Shown here: positions 9,138 through 16,484 of the stretch, piece after piece
How positions within the stretch are numbered: the first letter of the stretch is position 1
Layout of the letters: each line of letters starts with the position of its first letter
Source of the DNA: Cytophagaceae bacterium
GTDB lineage: Bacteria > Bacteroidota > Bacteroidia > Cytophagales > Cytophagaceae
Length of the DNA stretch: 43,595 nucleotides
NCBI GenBank assembly: GCA_029237685.1
Contig: JAQZBV010000008.1
Location: forward strand, 1 to 43,595
Direction: 5' to 3'
Made by a program: the position numbers and the translations under genes
Notes under the pieces: generated by a model
What the model was told of the DNA's origin: nothing
Databases searched by the model: none
What the model saw: the letters and a program-made list of their open reading frames with translations, nothing else

Positions 9138-9902
9138 CTATTTCACGCAGCAATACAAGATCTCTCCTTTATCCAGTCTAAAGCGTTCAATCTGTTCTTT
9201 AGACAACTCTTTCGCTACTTCGTATTGATTGATTTTTAAACCAGATTCACCCAACCGTTGTCCATAGTCTCTGCCGAACAAACGCATGTGATCATTTTGA
9301 CCAAAGGCTTTTTCTCTTTCTAATGGATCAGTGATCGTAGGATCTTCATAAGTCTTCTCCACACGGTAATCCGCCGGTGATTGAAGGATAGCAAAGCCTC
9401 CCGGTTTCAATACACGTCTGATCTCACGTACCGCAAGTCTGTCGTCTGTAACATGCTCCAATACGTGGTTGCAGAACACCACATCAAATTGATCCTCCGG
9501 AAAAGGAATGGCATGCACGTCCATTTTTACTTTTGCCAAAGGAGAATACAAATCACCGGTGATGTAACCGTCTTTGTGAAGGGATTCAAAACTCCTGATG
9601 AAACAATGTTCCGGCGCAATATGCAGGACTTGTTTACCGGGTGAGAAGAAATCTGTTTTGTTTTTCAGGTAAAGGATAATCAAGCGATGCCTTTCTAAGG
9701 AAAGACAATTAGGACACAAGGCATTTTGGCGCGGTTGCAGTCTTCCGTAAGGTAGAAAAGAACGATAGGTCGAATTGCAAACGGTACATTCTACTTTGTT
9801 TCCGGTATAGAATATCCGAACAAAGAACATCACCACCGGTGTGATCAATTGCAAGACCGGACGAGGGATGTTACGCAGTACCCAGCTGATGATTTTTTTC
9901 AT
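9138..9902 (-). CDS. class I SAM-dependent methyltransferase with zinc ribbon
   Basis: 254 residues. An N-terminal hydrophobic stretch (about 10-32) could be a membrane anchor. Then comes a four-cysteine zinc ribbon (C39/C42 and C63/C66, VECTVCNS...ALCPNCLS) and a methyltransferase type 11 fold at about 90-200, with FDVVFCNHVLEHV and EIRRVLKPGGFAILQSP. The SAM-binding motif I is unusual: it reads VLHIAPE instead of a DxGxG-like loop, as in a subgroup associated with glycan modification. The substrate is unknown. It starts five bases after the purB stop, so it is co-transcribed with purB. Confidence 0.88.
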   Translation of the reverse strand: MKKIISWVLRNIPRPVLQLITPVVMFFVRIFYTGNKVECTVCNSTYRSFLPYGRLQPRQNALCPNCLSLERHRLIILYLKNKTDFFSPGKQVLHIAPEHCFIRSFESLHKDGYITGDLYSPLAKVKMDVHAIPFPEDQFDVVFCNHVLEHVTDDRLAVREIRRVLKPGGFAILQSPADYRVEKTYEDPTITDPLEREKAFGQNDHMRLFGRDYGQRLGESGLKINQYEVAKELSKEQIERFRLDKGEILYCCVK

Positions 9903-9907
9903 GAGAC

Positions 9908-11257
9908 TTAGAAGCGGATTCCAGTATAATTATGTGGGGTGATTTTCATCAACTCATTTTTCAACTCTTCACTGACATCCAGGGAGACAATGAAATCGAT
10001 GATGCTTTCTTCGGTGATGTGAGTATTGGTTCTTGTTAGGTCCTTCAATTTCTCATAAGGATTTGGATAACCTTCTCTTCTCAAAATAGTTTGTATCGCT
10101 TCAGACACCACGGCCCAGTTGGCATCCAGGTGAGCTTCCAGGGCCGCTTTGTTCAATTCCAGTTTACCCAATCCTTTCAACAAGGATTTGTAAGCAATGA
10201 CCGTATGAGCAAAGGGAACACCGATGTTCCTTAATACTGTAGAGTCTGTTAAATCTCTTTGTAAACGGGAGATCGGAAGTTTCGCGCTGAAGTGTTCGAA
10301 CAAGGCATTAGCGATTCCTAAGTTTCCTTCCGAGTTTTCGAAGTCGATCGGGTTTACTTTATGCGGCATCGCAGAACTACCCACTTCACCTTTTTTAATT
10401 TTTTGTTTGAAATAACCCATCGATACGTATTGCCAAACGTCTCGGTCAAGATCGGTCAAGATGGTATTGATGCGTTTGAACGCGTCACACAGCGCCGCAA
10501 TGTTATCGTAGTGTTCGATCTGAGTGGTATACTTGGAACGTTTCAATCCCAATGTTTTATTTACAAACTGATCGGCGAATTTAACCCAGTTTACTTTTGG
10601 GAAAGCTACGTGGTGTGCGTTGAAGTTACCGGTGGCTCCACCGAATTTTGCGGAGAACGGAATGTTTTTCAACTGTTGGTATTGATTGTTGATGCGCTCA
10701 TGGAATACCAGTAATTCTTTACCCAAACGAGTAGGAGAGGCGGGTTGACCATGTGTGTGTGCCAGCATCGATACATCATCCCAATCTTTAGCAAGGCGTG
10801 CTATTTCAGCGATCACCTGGTCTAAGATAGGAAGGATCACTTCTTCAATGCTCTCTTTCAGCAACAATGGAATGGAGGTATTGTTGACATCCTGAGAAGT
10901 CAATCCGAAATGGATAAACTCTTTCTGGTCTTTTATTTTTAGCTTGTCAAACTCTTGTTTGATGAAGTACTCCACCGCTTTGACGTCATGGTTGGTCGTC
11001 TTCTCTATTTTCTTGATTTCAACGGCATTACTTTCGTTGAAGTTCTCCATGATTTTGCGGATGTTTTTTTTCTGTACTTCCGTGAAAGGAGTAAAGCCTT
11101 TTAGTTTTTGTTCGGATAAGGCGATGATGTATTCGATCTCCACGTGCACCCTGTATTTGATCAGTGCATATTCCGAATAGAAGGCGGCCAATTCCTGTAC
11201 TTGGTTTCTGTAACGTCCGTCAACAGGTGAAATAGCGGTAAGTGCTTGAAGTTTCAT
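9908..11257 (-). CDS. purB: adenylosuccinate lyase PurB
   Basis: Cleaves SAICAR to AICAR and adenylosuccinate to AMP plus fumarate; cytosolic. Family signature GSSAMPHKVNP is at 293-303, THGQPASPT at about 168-176, TSQDVNN at 120-126. I place the start at the ATG on 11257 (MKLQALTAISPVDGRY, 449 residues), which matches the family N-terminus. An in-frame upstream codon at 11320 would add 21 residues that do not resemble the family and would lie upstream of a good promoter. Length is right for the bacterial long form. First gene of a three-gene minus-strand operon. Confidence 0.97.
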   Translation of the reverse strand: MKLQALTAISPVDGRYRNQVQELAAFYSEYALIKYRVHVEIEYIIALSEQKLKGFTPFTEVQKKNIRKIMENFNESNAVEIKKIEKTTNHDVKAVEYFIKQEFDKLKIKDQKEFIHFGLTSQDVNNTSIPLLLKESIEEVILPILDQVIAEIARLAKDWDDVSMLAHTHGQPASPTRLGKELLVFHERINNQYQQLKNIPFSAKFGGATGNFNAHHVAFPKVNWVKFADQFVNKTLGLKRSKYTTQIEHYDNIAALCDAFKRINTILTDLDRDVWQYVSMGYFKQKIKKGEVGSSAMPHKVNPIDFENSEGNLGIANALFEHFSAKLPISRLQRDLTDSTVLRNIGVPFAHTVIAYKSLLKGLGKLELNKAALEAHLDANWAVVSEAIQTILRREGYPNPYEKLKDLTRTNTHITEESIIDFIVSLDVSEELKNELMKITPHNYTGIRF

Positions 11258-11277
11258 TCTTAAGTTTTTGTAAGCGG

Positions 11278-11308
11278 CAAATATACTCAATTTGCTCAAT
11301 ACCACACA
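11278..11308 (-). promoter_or_regulatory. predicted purB promoter (Bacteroidota type)
   Basis: On the minus strand TGTG (11308-11305) is followed after 19 bases by TATATTTG (11285-11278), a full match to TAnnTTTG and three of four for the -33 TTTG. The purB ATG lies 20 bases downstream, giving a very short leader. It supports the shorter purB start. Confidence 0.55.
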
Positions 11309-11337
11309 GAAGAATGTCATAAGTGTGGAAATCTTAA

Positions 11338-11430
11338 AGCAAGGTACGAGCCAGGAGCTACATTAGATAGCAAGGAGGTACGAAAAGCGTATAGTTGCTA
11401 TTCCTAGCTCCTGGCTCGTACCTCCTCGCT
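11338..11430. repeat. intergenic palindromic repeat, AGGAGCTAGGAGG family, copy 2
   Basis: Perfect 18-bp arms (11343-11360 and 11405-11422; GGTACGAGCCAGGAGCTA and complement) enclose about 44 bases that repeat AGGAGGTACGA. It shares CTCGTACCTCC and CCTCGCTT with the copy at 3177-3237 but in a different word order. It sits between divergent purB and the reductase gene. Confidence 0.75.
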
Positions 11431-11510
11431 TAATTCTTTTAATCTCTTTAGCCTAGCAATTCTCCCTTATACTTCATAAAATTGCATAACAAATAAGCTT
11501 AACCATTCGC

Positions 11511-12560
11511 ATGTCAGAACGTTATTATTACCTAAAGGTAAAAAGCATACAACCAGAGACTCCCAGCTCTTATTCTTTAATTCTTGAACAGCCCAATCCC
11601 TCTATTGCCTATAAGCCCGGACAGTTCTTTACCTTACTCCTGACCATCAATGGAGAAAAAGTAAGACGTTCTTATTCTGCTTCTTCTCATCCGGAAGAAA
11701 AAGAGATTGTATTGACCATCAAAAAAGTAGCCGGTGGTTTGGTTTCCAACTACATTCCAGATCACATCAAGGCAGGCGATTTTGTAGAGGTCATGGCGGC
11801 AATCGGCAATTTTGCTTCCGATAAAAGAACCAAAGACAGAGTGCTGTTGGTCGGAGGAGGAAGCGGCATTACTCCGGTGGCGAGTATGCTGAAAGAATTT
11901 TTGAAGGACGATAAAGTATCGAAGATTCTATTGGTGGACTGCAACCGTTCTGAAAGTGAAATCATTTTTCATAAACAGTTGGATGAATTGGTCGCTCAAT
12001 ATGAAAGTAAATTCAAAATACTTCATTACCTGAGTCAACCGACTAAAGAGGGCGTCATTCCAGCTAAACTATCACCTTCTTCTCTCAAAGAAACATTGAT
12101 CCAACAAGGCTGGTTTGCCAATAAGTTTGATGCTTTCGTTTGCGGACCGAACGGCATGATGGAGAATACCATCGAAGCGTTGAAGTCTATGGACGTGCCG
12201 GATGAACTGATTCACAAAGAAAGTTTCTTCACGGCACCACCGGCATTTGAAAGCATACCCGATGAGGCTGCCGCTCCTGTGAAAGGTGAAGATACGGTGA
12301 CGATTGTATACAGCGGACAAGAATATGTGATTGATGTTCCTAAAAATAAATCCATTCTGGAAGCCGCATTGGACCTTGATATCGACTTGCCTTACTCTTG
12401 CCAAAGCGGACTATGCACCGCTTGCATGGGTAAATGCACCAGCGGTAAAGTCACCATGCCGGATTGCGACGGACTCAGCGAAAAAGAAATCAAACAAGGT
12501 TATGTCTTAACCTGTGTAGGCCGCCCTGTAGCGCCCAATACAGTAGTTGAGATTGATTAA
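11511..12560 (+). CDS. flavin/2Fe-2S reductase (PaaE/ferredoxin-NADP reductase type)
   Basis: Electron-transfer oxidoreductase with three modules. The FAD-binding barrel carries RSYS at 53-56. The NAD(P)-binding domain has GGGSGITP at 115-122 and a VCGPNGMM helix. A C-terminal plant-type 2Fe-2S ferredoxin has C297, C302, C305 and C335 (CX4CX2CX29C). At 349 residues it matches the PaaE/HmpX class, which passes electrons from NADPH to an oxygenase or another acceptor in the cytosol. No paaABCD or oxygenase genes lie nearby, so I do not name it paaE. The M3 peptidase gene follows after a 68-base repeat-filled gap. Confidence 0.92.
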   Translation: MSERYYYLKVKSIQPETPSSYSLILEQPNPSIAYKPGQFFTLLLTINGEKVRRSYSASSHPEEKEIVLTIKKVAGGLVSNYIPDHIKAGDFVEVMAAIGNFASDKRTKDRVLLVGGGSGITPVASMLKEFLKDDKVSKILLVDCNRSESEIIFHKQLDELVAQYESKFKILHYLSQPTKEGVIPAKLSPSSLKETLIQQGWFANKFDAFVCGPNGMMENTIEALKSMDVPDELIHKESFFTAPPAFESIPDEAAAPVKGEDTVTIVYSGQEYVIDVPKNKSILEAALDLDIDLPYSCQSGLCTACMGKCTSGKVTMPDCDGLSEKEIKQGYVLTCVGRPVAPNTVVEID

Positions 12561-12571
12561 TAACAATATTT

Positions 12572-12626
12572 TGTTAGTTGCTAGTTTATCTTAACTAACA
12601 ACTAATAACTAACACCTAACAACTAG
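12572..12626. repeat. intergenic repeat, TTAGTTGTTAG family, copy 1
   Basis: GTTAGTTGCTAGT is followed by several ACTAACAACTAA units, so the two halves are complementary and can fold into a hairpin. It occupies nearly the whole gap before the M3 peptidase gene and ends just before its ATG. Copies of the same word lie at 14635-14679 and 25744-25984. Confidence 0.7.
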
Positions 12627-12628
12627 TT

Positions 12629-14347
12629 ATGAAAGCCATAAAATTACAACGTCACTACCTTCCCAAAGACTGGAAAGTGACTACCTGGGAAAACCTGAAA
12701 CCATACTTCGAAGTCTTACTGTCCAGGCACTTGAATGGTATGGCCGACTTGCAGCAATGGTTGAAGGACCGCAGTGAGCTGGAATCCATCCTGGAAGAAG
12801 AGATGGGCTGGCGTTACGTGCGCATGACTTGCGATACGCAGAATAAAGAACTGGCAGATCAGTTCAATTATTTCGTAGCAGAAATTCAACCGCAAATAGC
12901 GCCTTACAGCAACGACCTGAATTTGAAATTGGTTCAACATCCCTTGAAGGACGAATTGAAGAAAGACCCCGGACTGGCGAATATCATTCGAAGCATCGAA
13001 ACAGACATCGCTTTGTTCAGAGAAAAAAATATCCAGCTCATGGCTGAGCTGGAGCAGGAGGCACACGAGTTCGGTACCATCAATGCTGCCATGACAGTAG
13101 AGGTAGACGGTAAGGAATTGACTTTGCAGCAAGCGTCTGATTTTCTTCAATCGACAGACAGAGCGAAGAGGGAAGACGTGTACATGAAAATTGCCAACAG
13201 AAGAATACAGGACAAACCGGCATTAAATAACTTGTACTCCAAACTCGTTGTCAAAAGAGACGAAGTGGCGAAGAATGCAGACTTTACCAACTACAGGGAT
13301 TACATGTTCAAAGCCATGGGCCGCTTTGATTACAGTGTGAAGGATGTATTTAATTTTCACGATGCGATCAAAAAACACGTCGTCCCATTGTTGAATAAGT
13401 TGGGGCAGGAGCGCAAAGCGGCATTGAAATTGGAAAAGCTTAGACCATGGGATGGTGCGGTAAACTATTTTGGTACCACTCCTTTGAAACCCTTTTCCGA
13501 TGGTGATGAATTGCTGGCTAAGACAGTGACTTGTTTCAACCGCATCAATCCTCAACTGGGCGGTTGCCTGGAAACCATGAAGAGCATGAAGCACCTGGAT
13601 CTGATCTCCAGAATCGGTAAGGCTCCGGGAGGCTACAATTATCCATTGGATGAAACGGGCGTGCCTTTCATCTTCATGAATGCATCCAGTTCCCTGAGAG
13701 ATTTAGTGACCTTGGTACACGAAGGCGGACATGCTTACCATTCTTTCCTGGTGTCGGGACAGCCTTTGCAGTTTTACAAACATCCTTCCTCAGAAGTAGC
13801 GGAGCTTGCTTCGATGTCGATGGAATTGTTTACCATGGAACATTGGGATATTTTCTTTGCCGATGAAAGAGACTTGAAGCGCGCGAAAAGAGAGCATTTG
13901 GAAGGCATCTTAGCGACTTTACCATGGGTGGCCATCATCGATAAATTCCAGCACTGGATTTACGAAAATCCTACACACAGCGCAGAACAAAGAGAGCAAG
14001 CCTGGTTAGACATTTCAGGTGAATTCAGTTCGAATCAAACCGACTGGACAGGATTGGAAGAATTTAAAAAATACACCTGGCAAAAACAGTTGCACTTGTA
14101 CGAAGTACCTTTCTACTACATCGAATATGGAATGGCTCAGTTAGGCGCTGTAGCGCTTTGGAAGAACTTTAAAAGTGACGCCAATAAAACCTTCCAACAA
14201 TACACCGAAGCCTTGTCCCTTGGCTATAGCAGAACGATTCCGGAGATTTACAGTACGGCAGGAATATCATTTGATTTCAGCGAAGCGTATGTCAAAGGAT
14301 TGATGGAGTTTGTGTGGAAGGAGTTGGAATTGGCTACGCCAGAGTAA
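12629..14347 (+). CDS. M3 family oligoendopeptidase (zinc metallopeptidase)
   Basis: 572 residues without a signal peptide, so a cytosolic peptidase that degrades short peptides. The zinc motif is H364-E365-G-G-H368 (LVHEGGHAYH). A third ligand is expected in the following SSEVAELASMSME helix, most likely Glu392. The length and the N-terminal helical lid resemble the oligoendopeptidase F (M3B) branch. The start MKAIKLQRHYLPKDW is supported by the adjoining repeat, which ends two bases before the ATG. The following gap is repeat-rich with a terminator-like hairpin. Confidence 0.94.
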   Translation: MKAIKLQRHYLPKDWKVTTWENLKPYFEVLLSRHLNGMADLQQWLKDRSELESILEEEMGWRYVRMTCDTQNKELADQFNYFVAEIQPQIAPYSNDLNLKLVQHPLKDELKKDPGLANIIRSIETDIALFREKNIQLMAELEQEAHEFGTINAAMTVEVDGKELTLQQASDFLQSTDRAKREDVYMKIANRRIQDKPALNNLYSKLVVKRDEVAKNADFTNYRDYMFKAMGRFDYSVKDVFNFHDAIKKHVVPLLNKLGQERKAALKLEKLRPWDGAVNYFGTTPLKPFSDGDELLAKTVTCFNRINPQLGGCLETMKSMKHLDLISRIGKAPGGYNYPLDETGVPFIFMNASSSLRDLVTLVHEGGHAYHSFLVSGQPLQFYKHPSSEVAELASMSMELFTMEHWDIFFADERDLKRAKREHLEGILATLPWVAIIDKFQHWIYENPTHSAEQREQAWLDISGEFSSNQTDWTGLEEFKKYTWQKQLHLYEVPFYYIEYGMAQLGAVALWKNFKSDANKTFQQYTEALSLGYSRTIPEIYSTAGISFDFSEAYVKGLMEFVWKELELATPE

Positions 14348-14469
14348 GTCGATCGGTCTGACCCCTAAATCCCTTGAAGGGGACTTTTGAGAGCGCAGAA
14401 ACAGAGCGGAGAGCGAGGTGCCAACACTGTTTTTGTTTCTCTTTCTCTTTCTCTTTCTCTTTCTGTCTG

Positions 14470-14591
14470 GCCCCTAAATCCCCTGAAGGGGACTTATGTT
14501 TAGTCTAAATGAAAAAACTCATCGCATATACTATGCAATGAGCTTTTTCATTTAGTTATGTAGTAAAGTCCCCTTCAGGGGATTTAGGGGC
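14470..14591. mobile_element. MITE-like 122-bp element with 25-bp perfect inverted ends
   Basis: The ends 14470-14494 and 14567-14591 are perfect inverted repeats beginning GCCCCTAAATCCCCTGAAGG. A second, nested hairpin sits in the middle. A third, nearly identical half-unit occurs outside it at 14362-14385. There is no open frame and no clear target-site duplication, so a mobile origin is possible but unproved. The hairpin centre may simply be the terminator for the converging genes. Confidence 0.5.
14507..14553. terminator. terminator-like hairpin between converging genes
   Basis: AAATGAAAAAACTCATCGCATA pairs with TATGCAATGAGCTTTTTCATTT around a three-base loop, with 20 of 22 positions matching. 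The A-rich left arm and T-rich right arm allow termination in both directions. It lies inside the inverted-repeat element. Confidence 0.65.
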
Positions 14592-14634
14592 AAGACCGCT
14601 GTAAAGAGTAATCACTTATTCAGTTAGCTCATTA

Positions 14635-14679
14635 CTGACAACTAACAACTAACAACTGATAACTAACAACTAACAACTA
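14635..14679. repeat. intergenic repeat, TTAGTTGTTAG family, copy 2
   Basis: Six near-tandem AACTAAC/AACTGAT units of seven bases reach to the stop codon of the minus-strand lipoprotein gene. Only the CTAACAA strand form is present, so unlike other copies this one does not fold on itself. Confidence 0.65.
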
Positions 14680-14681
14680 TT

Positions 14682-15272
14682 TTATATCTCAAACGTCAAT
14701 TTCTTTTTCAAACCCTGTCTGTCTTCATCACTGACTTCGGTCGTGGTTTGTATTTTTTCTAAGGATTCATTGTATTGATGTACCCAACGGTCGTATAGAA
14801 CTCTGTAATTAACCACCATGCCGTCTGCTTCACGAATGGATGTTTCCAGTTCTGCAGTAAGTGTGTAATTTTCGACCCCTTTGGTATTGCGTTTCAAGTC
14901 AAAAACTTGTCTTAATGCCTCGTCAGTTGCCTGGTCATAAGCATCTATAGCAGGAGAGGTCATCGTTTCAGGAGTATATCTTTTTTTGGATAATTCTTTT
15001 ACTAACGTAGACAATCTTTCCAATTCCTGTTCGTTGTGTCCGGGAATGTAAGAGATCTCCTGAAGCAAGCGTTCCAGGTCTTTTATCTTCTGATCATCGG
15101 AACTGATCATCATATTCCAGGCCTTAGAACAACTATCTTCTAAGGCTTGCAGATGGGCCAAAGCGGCACTGCTGGAAGGAGTTGACTTTTCCGTTTTTTT
15201 CTCACTGTTTTCTTTACAGGAAATGACAGTTAAAGCCAGTAAAAGGGCCACTAAAAAAGAGTTAATTTTCAT
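14682..15272 (-). CDS. lipoprotein of unknown function, helical
   Basis: 196 residues. A signal peptide ends in a lipobox (ALTVISC, acceptor Cys19) followed by a Lys/Glu/Ser-rich linker, so it is anchored in an envelope membrane. The rest is strongly helical (LERLLQEIS, ELERLSTLVKELSKK, ATDEALRQVFDLKRN), with no catalytic motif. The shape is reminiscent of LemA-type helical bundles, but I cannot support the family. It is divergent from the PorV/PorU operon with 120 bases between the starts, and so could share regulation with it. Confidence 0.8.
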   Translation of the reverse strand: MKINSFLVALLLALTVISCKENSEKKTEKSTPSSSAALAHLQALEDSCSKAWNMMISSDDQKIKDLERLLQEISYIPGHNEQELERLSTLVKELSKKRYTPETMTSPAIDAYDQATDEALRQVFDLKRNTKGVENYTLTAELETSIREADGMVVNYRVLYDRWVHQYNESLEKIQTTTEVSDEDRQGLKKKLTFEI

Positions 15273-15392
15273 ACGAAAACAGGTTAATTTAATGAGTAAT
15301 CTGAGGTTTAAAGAGACTCTAAATTAGGTAAATAGTTACGTTTTTGTCAAAAAATGAATATATATTTAAGTTATCTAAAAATAGCTATCCAC

Positions 15393-16481
15393 ATGAGGTC
15401 AACTATCCTGTTAGTCACAGGTTTAATCGTTTTAAGTGTTAGTGCGTCGGCCCAGATTACGGCTCCCAAATACAGTAATGAATTTTTATCCATTGGTGTG
15501 GGGGCAAGAGGCATGGCGATGTCGAATGTGCAATCTGCATTGGTCGATGATGTCACTTCAGGATATTGGAATCCTGCGGGATTGACTAAAATAAAAAACA
15601 AGTATGAAATCGCGCTGATGCACGCCGAGTATTTTGCAGGGATCGCGAAATACGACTATGGAGCCATCGCCATGAGAATCGATAGCCAAAGTACAGTGGG
15701 GCTTTCCATCATTCGATTTGGCGTAGACGATATACCGGATACCCGCTATTTGTTTGACAGTGATGGAAACAACAACGGTAAAATCAATTACAACAACATC
15801 CGATATTTCTCCTCTGCAGACTATGCCTTCTTATTGACGTATGCCAGAAAATCGAACAGGATTCAGGGCTTACGGGTAGGAGCGAATTTTAAAGTGATTT
15901 ACAGAACGGTTGGTGAATTCGCCAATGCCTGGGGATTTGGTCTGGATGCAGGTGCACAATACGAACACAAGAAATGGCAGTTTGGCTTAATGCTGAGAGA
16001 TGTGACCGGCACATTCAATGCCTGGACACATAACCCGGAATTGGTCAAAGACGTTTATGCTAAAACGGGGAATGAAATTCCTGAAAACAGTGTAGAGGTG
16101 ACTTTACCGAAAATGATTTTGGGTGTTGCCAGAACCTTTCAATTGTCTAAAAAAATCGGCTTAACGGCCAGCACGGATTTGATCTTTACCTTTGATGGGA
16201 AAAGAAATACAGTCGTGAAGAGTTCCTTTACCTCCATTGATCCGGCTGTAGGGCTGGAAGCTAATTATAAGAAGATCGTATTCCTGAGAGCAGGAATTGG
16301 AAACATTCAGCAGGTCAAGAATTTTGAAGACAAAACATATACCAGTGTACAGCCTAATTTTGGCGTAGGATTGAAAATTTACAAGTTTACCATAGACTAC
16401 GCCTTGACCAACATTGGGAATGTGTCGGAATCTTTATACTCCAACGTCTTCTCGGTTAAATTTACATTTGATTCTATTTAA
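15393..16481 (+). CDS. PorV/PorQ-family outer-membrane barrel protein
   Basis: 362 residues from the ATG on 15393, which gives a clean signal peptide (MRSTILLVTGLIVLSVSASAQ). An upstream ATG at 15354 would add 13 residues and spoil it. The mature N-terminus FLSIGVGARGMAMSNVQSAL and the SGYWNPAGL motif are the hallmark of the PorV/PorQ (UPF0164) family; the rest is alternating beta strands ending in an aromatic-poor but barrel-like strand. In T9SS, PorV carries cargo from the translocon to the sortase PorU and is essential. The PorU-family gene follows after three bases, so a PorV-like shuttle partner role is likely. PorQ or a PorV paralogue remains possible. Confidence 0.9.
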   Translation: MRSTILLVTGLIVLSVSASAQITAPKYSNEFLSIGVGARGMAMSNVQSALVDDVTSGYWNPAGLTKIKNKYEIALMHAEYFAGIAKYDYGAIAMRIDSQSTVGLSIIRFGVDDIPDTRYLFDSDGNNNGKINYNNIRYFSSADYAFLLTYARKSNRIQGLRVGANFKVIYRTVGEFANAWGFGLDAGAQYEHKKWQFGLMLRDVTGTFNAWTHNPELVKDVYAKTGNEIPENSVEVTLPKMILGVARTFQLSKKIGLTASTDLIFTFDGKRNTVVKSSFTSIDPAVGLEANYKKIVFLRAGIGNIQQVKNFEDKTYTSVQPNFGVGLKIYKFTIDYALTNIGNVSESLYSNVFSVKFTFDSI

Positions 16482-16484
16482 AGC

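Larger units (their letters stand above)
14348..14681. other. repeat-rich gap without genes
   Basis: No coding potential seen. From left to right it holds one CCCCTAAATCCC unit (14362-14385), a GAGCG/AGAAACAGAGCGGAGAGCG word (14391-14416), a (TTTCTC)n pyrimidine tract (about 14431-14465), a MITE-like inverted-repeat element (14470-14591) and a TTAGTTGTTAG-family tract (14635-14679). It separates converging genes. Confidence 0.75.

Noticed and set aside
11258..11320. Longer start for purB
   Set aside because: The added residues do not resemble the family and the promoter lies inside them.
11511..12560. Phenylacetate degradation gene paaE
   Set aside because: No paaABCD, paaK or other pathway genes are nearby, so only the reductase class is named.
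12716..13150. 144-codon antisense frame inside the M3 peptidase gene
   Set aside because: Lies wholly opposite a well-supported enzyme gene and has no recognisable domain; likewise the 121-codon frame opposite the OmpA-family gene at 4921-5286.
14431..14465. Pyrimidine (TTTCTC)n tract as phase-variation switch
   Set aside because: It is not in or just upstream of a gene start; both flanking genes end toward it.
14682..15272. LemA family assignment for the lipoprotein
   Set aside because: Helical character alone; the LemA core motif is not visible.
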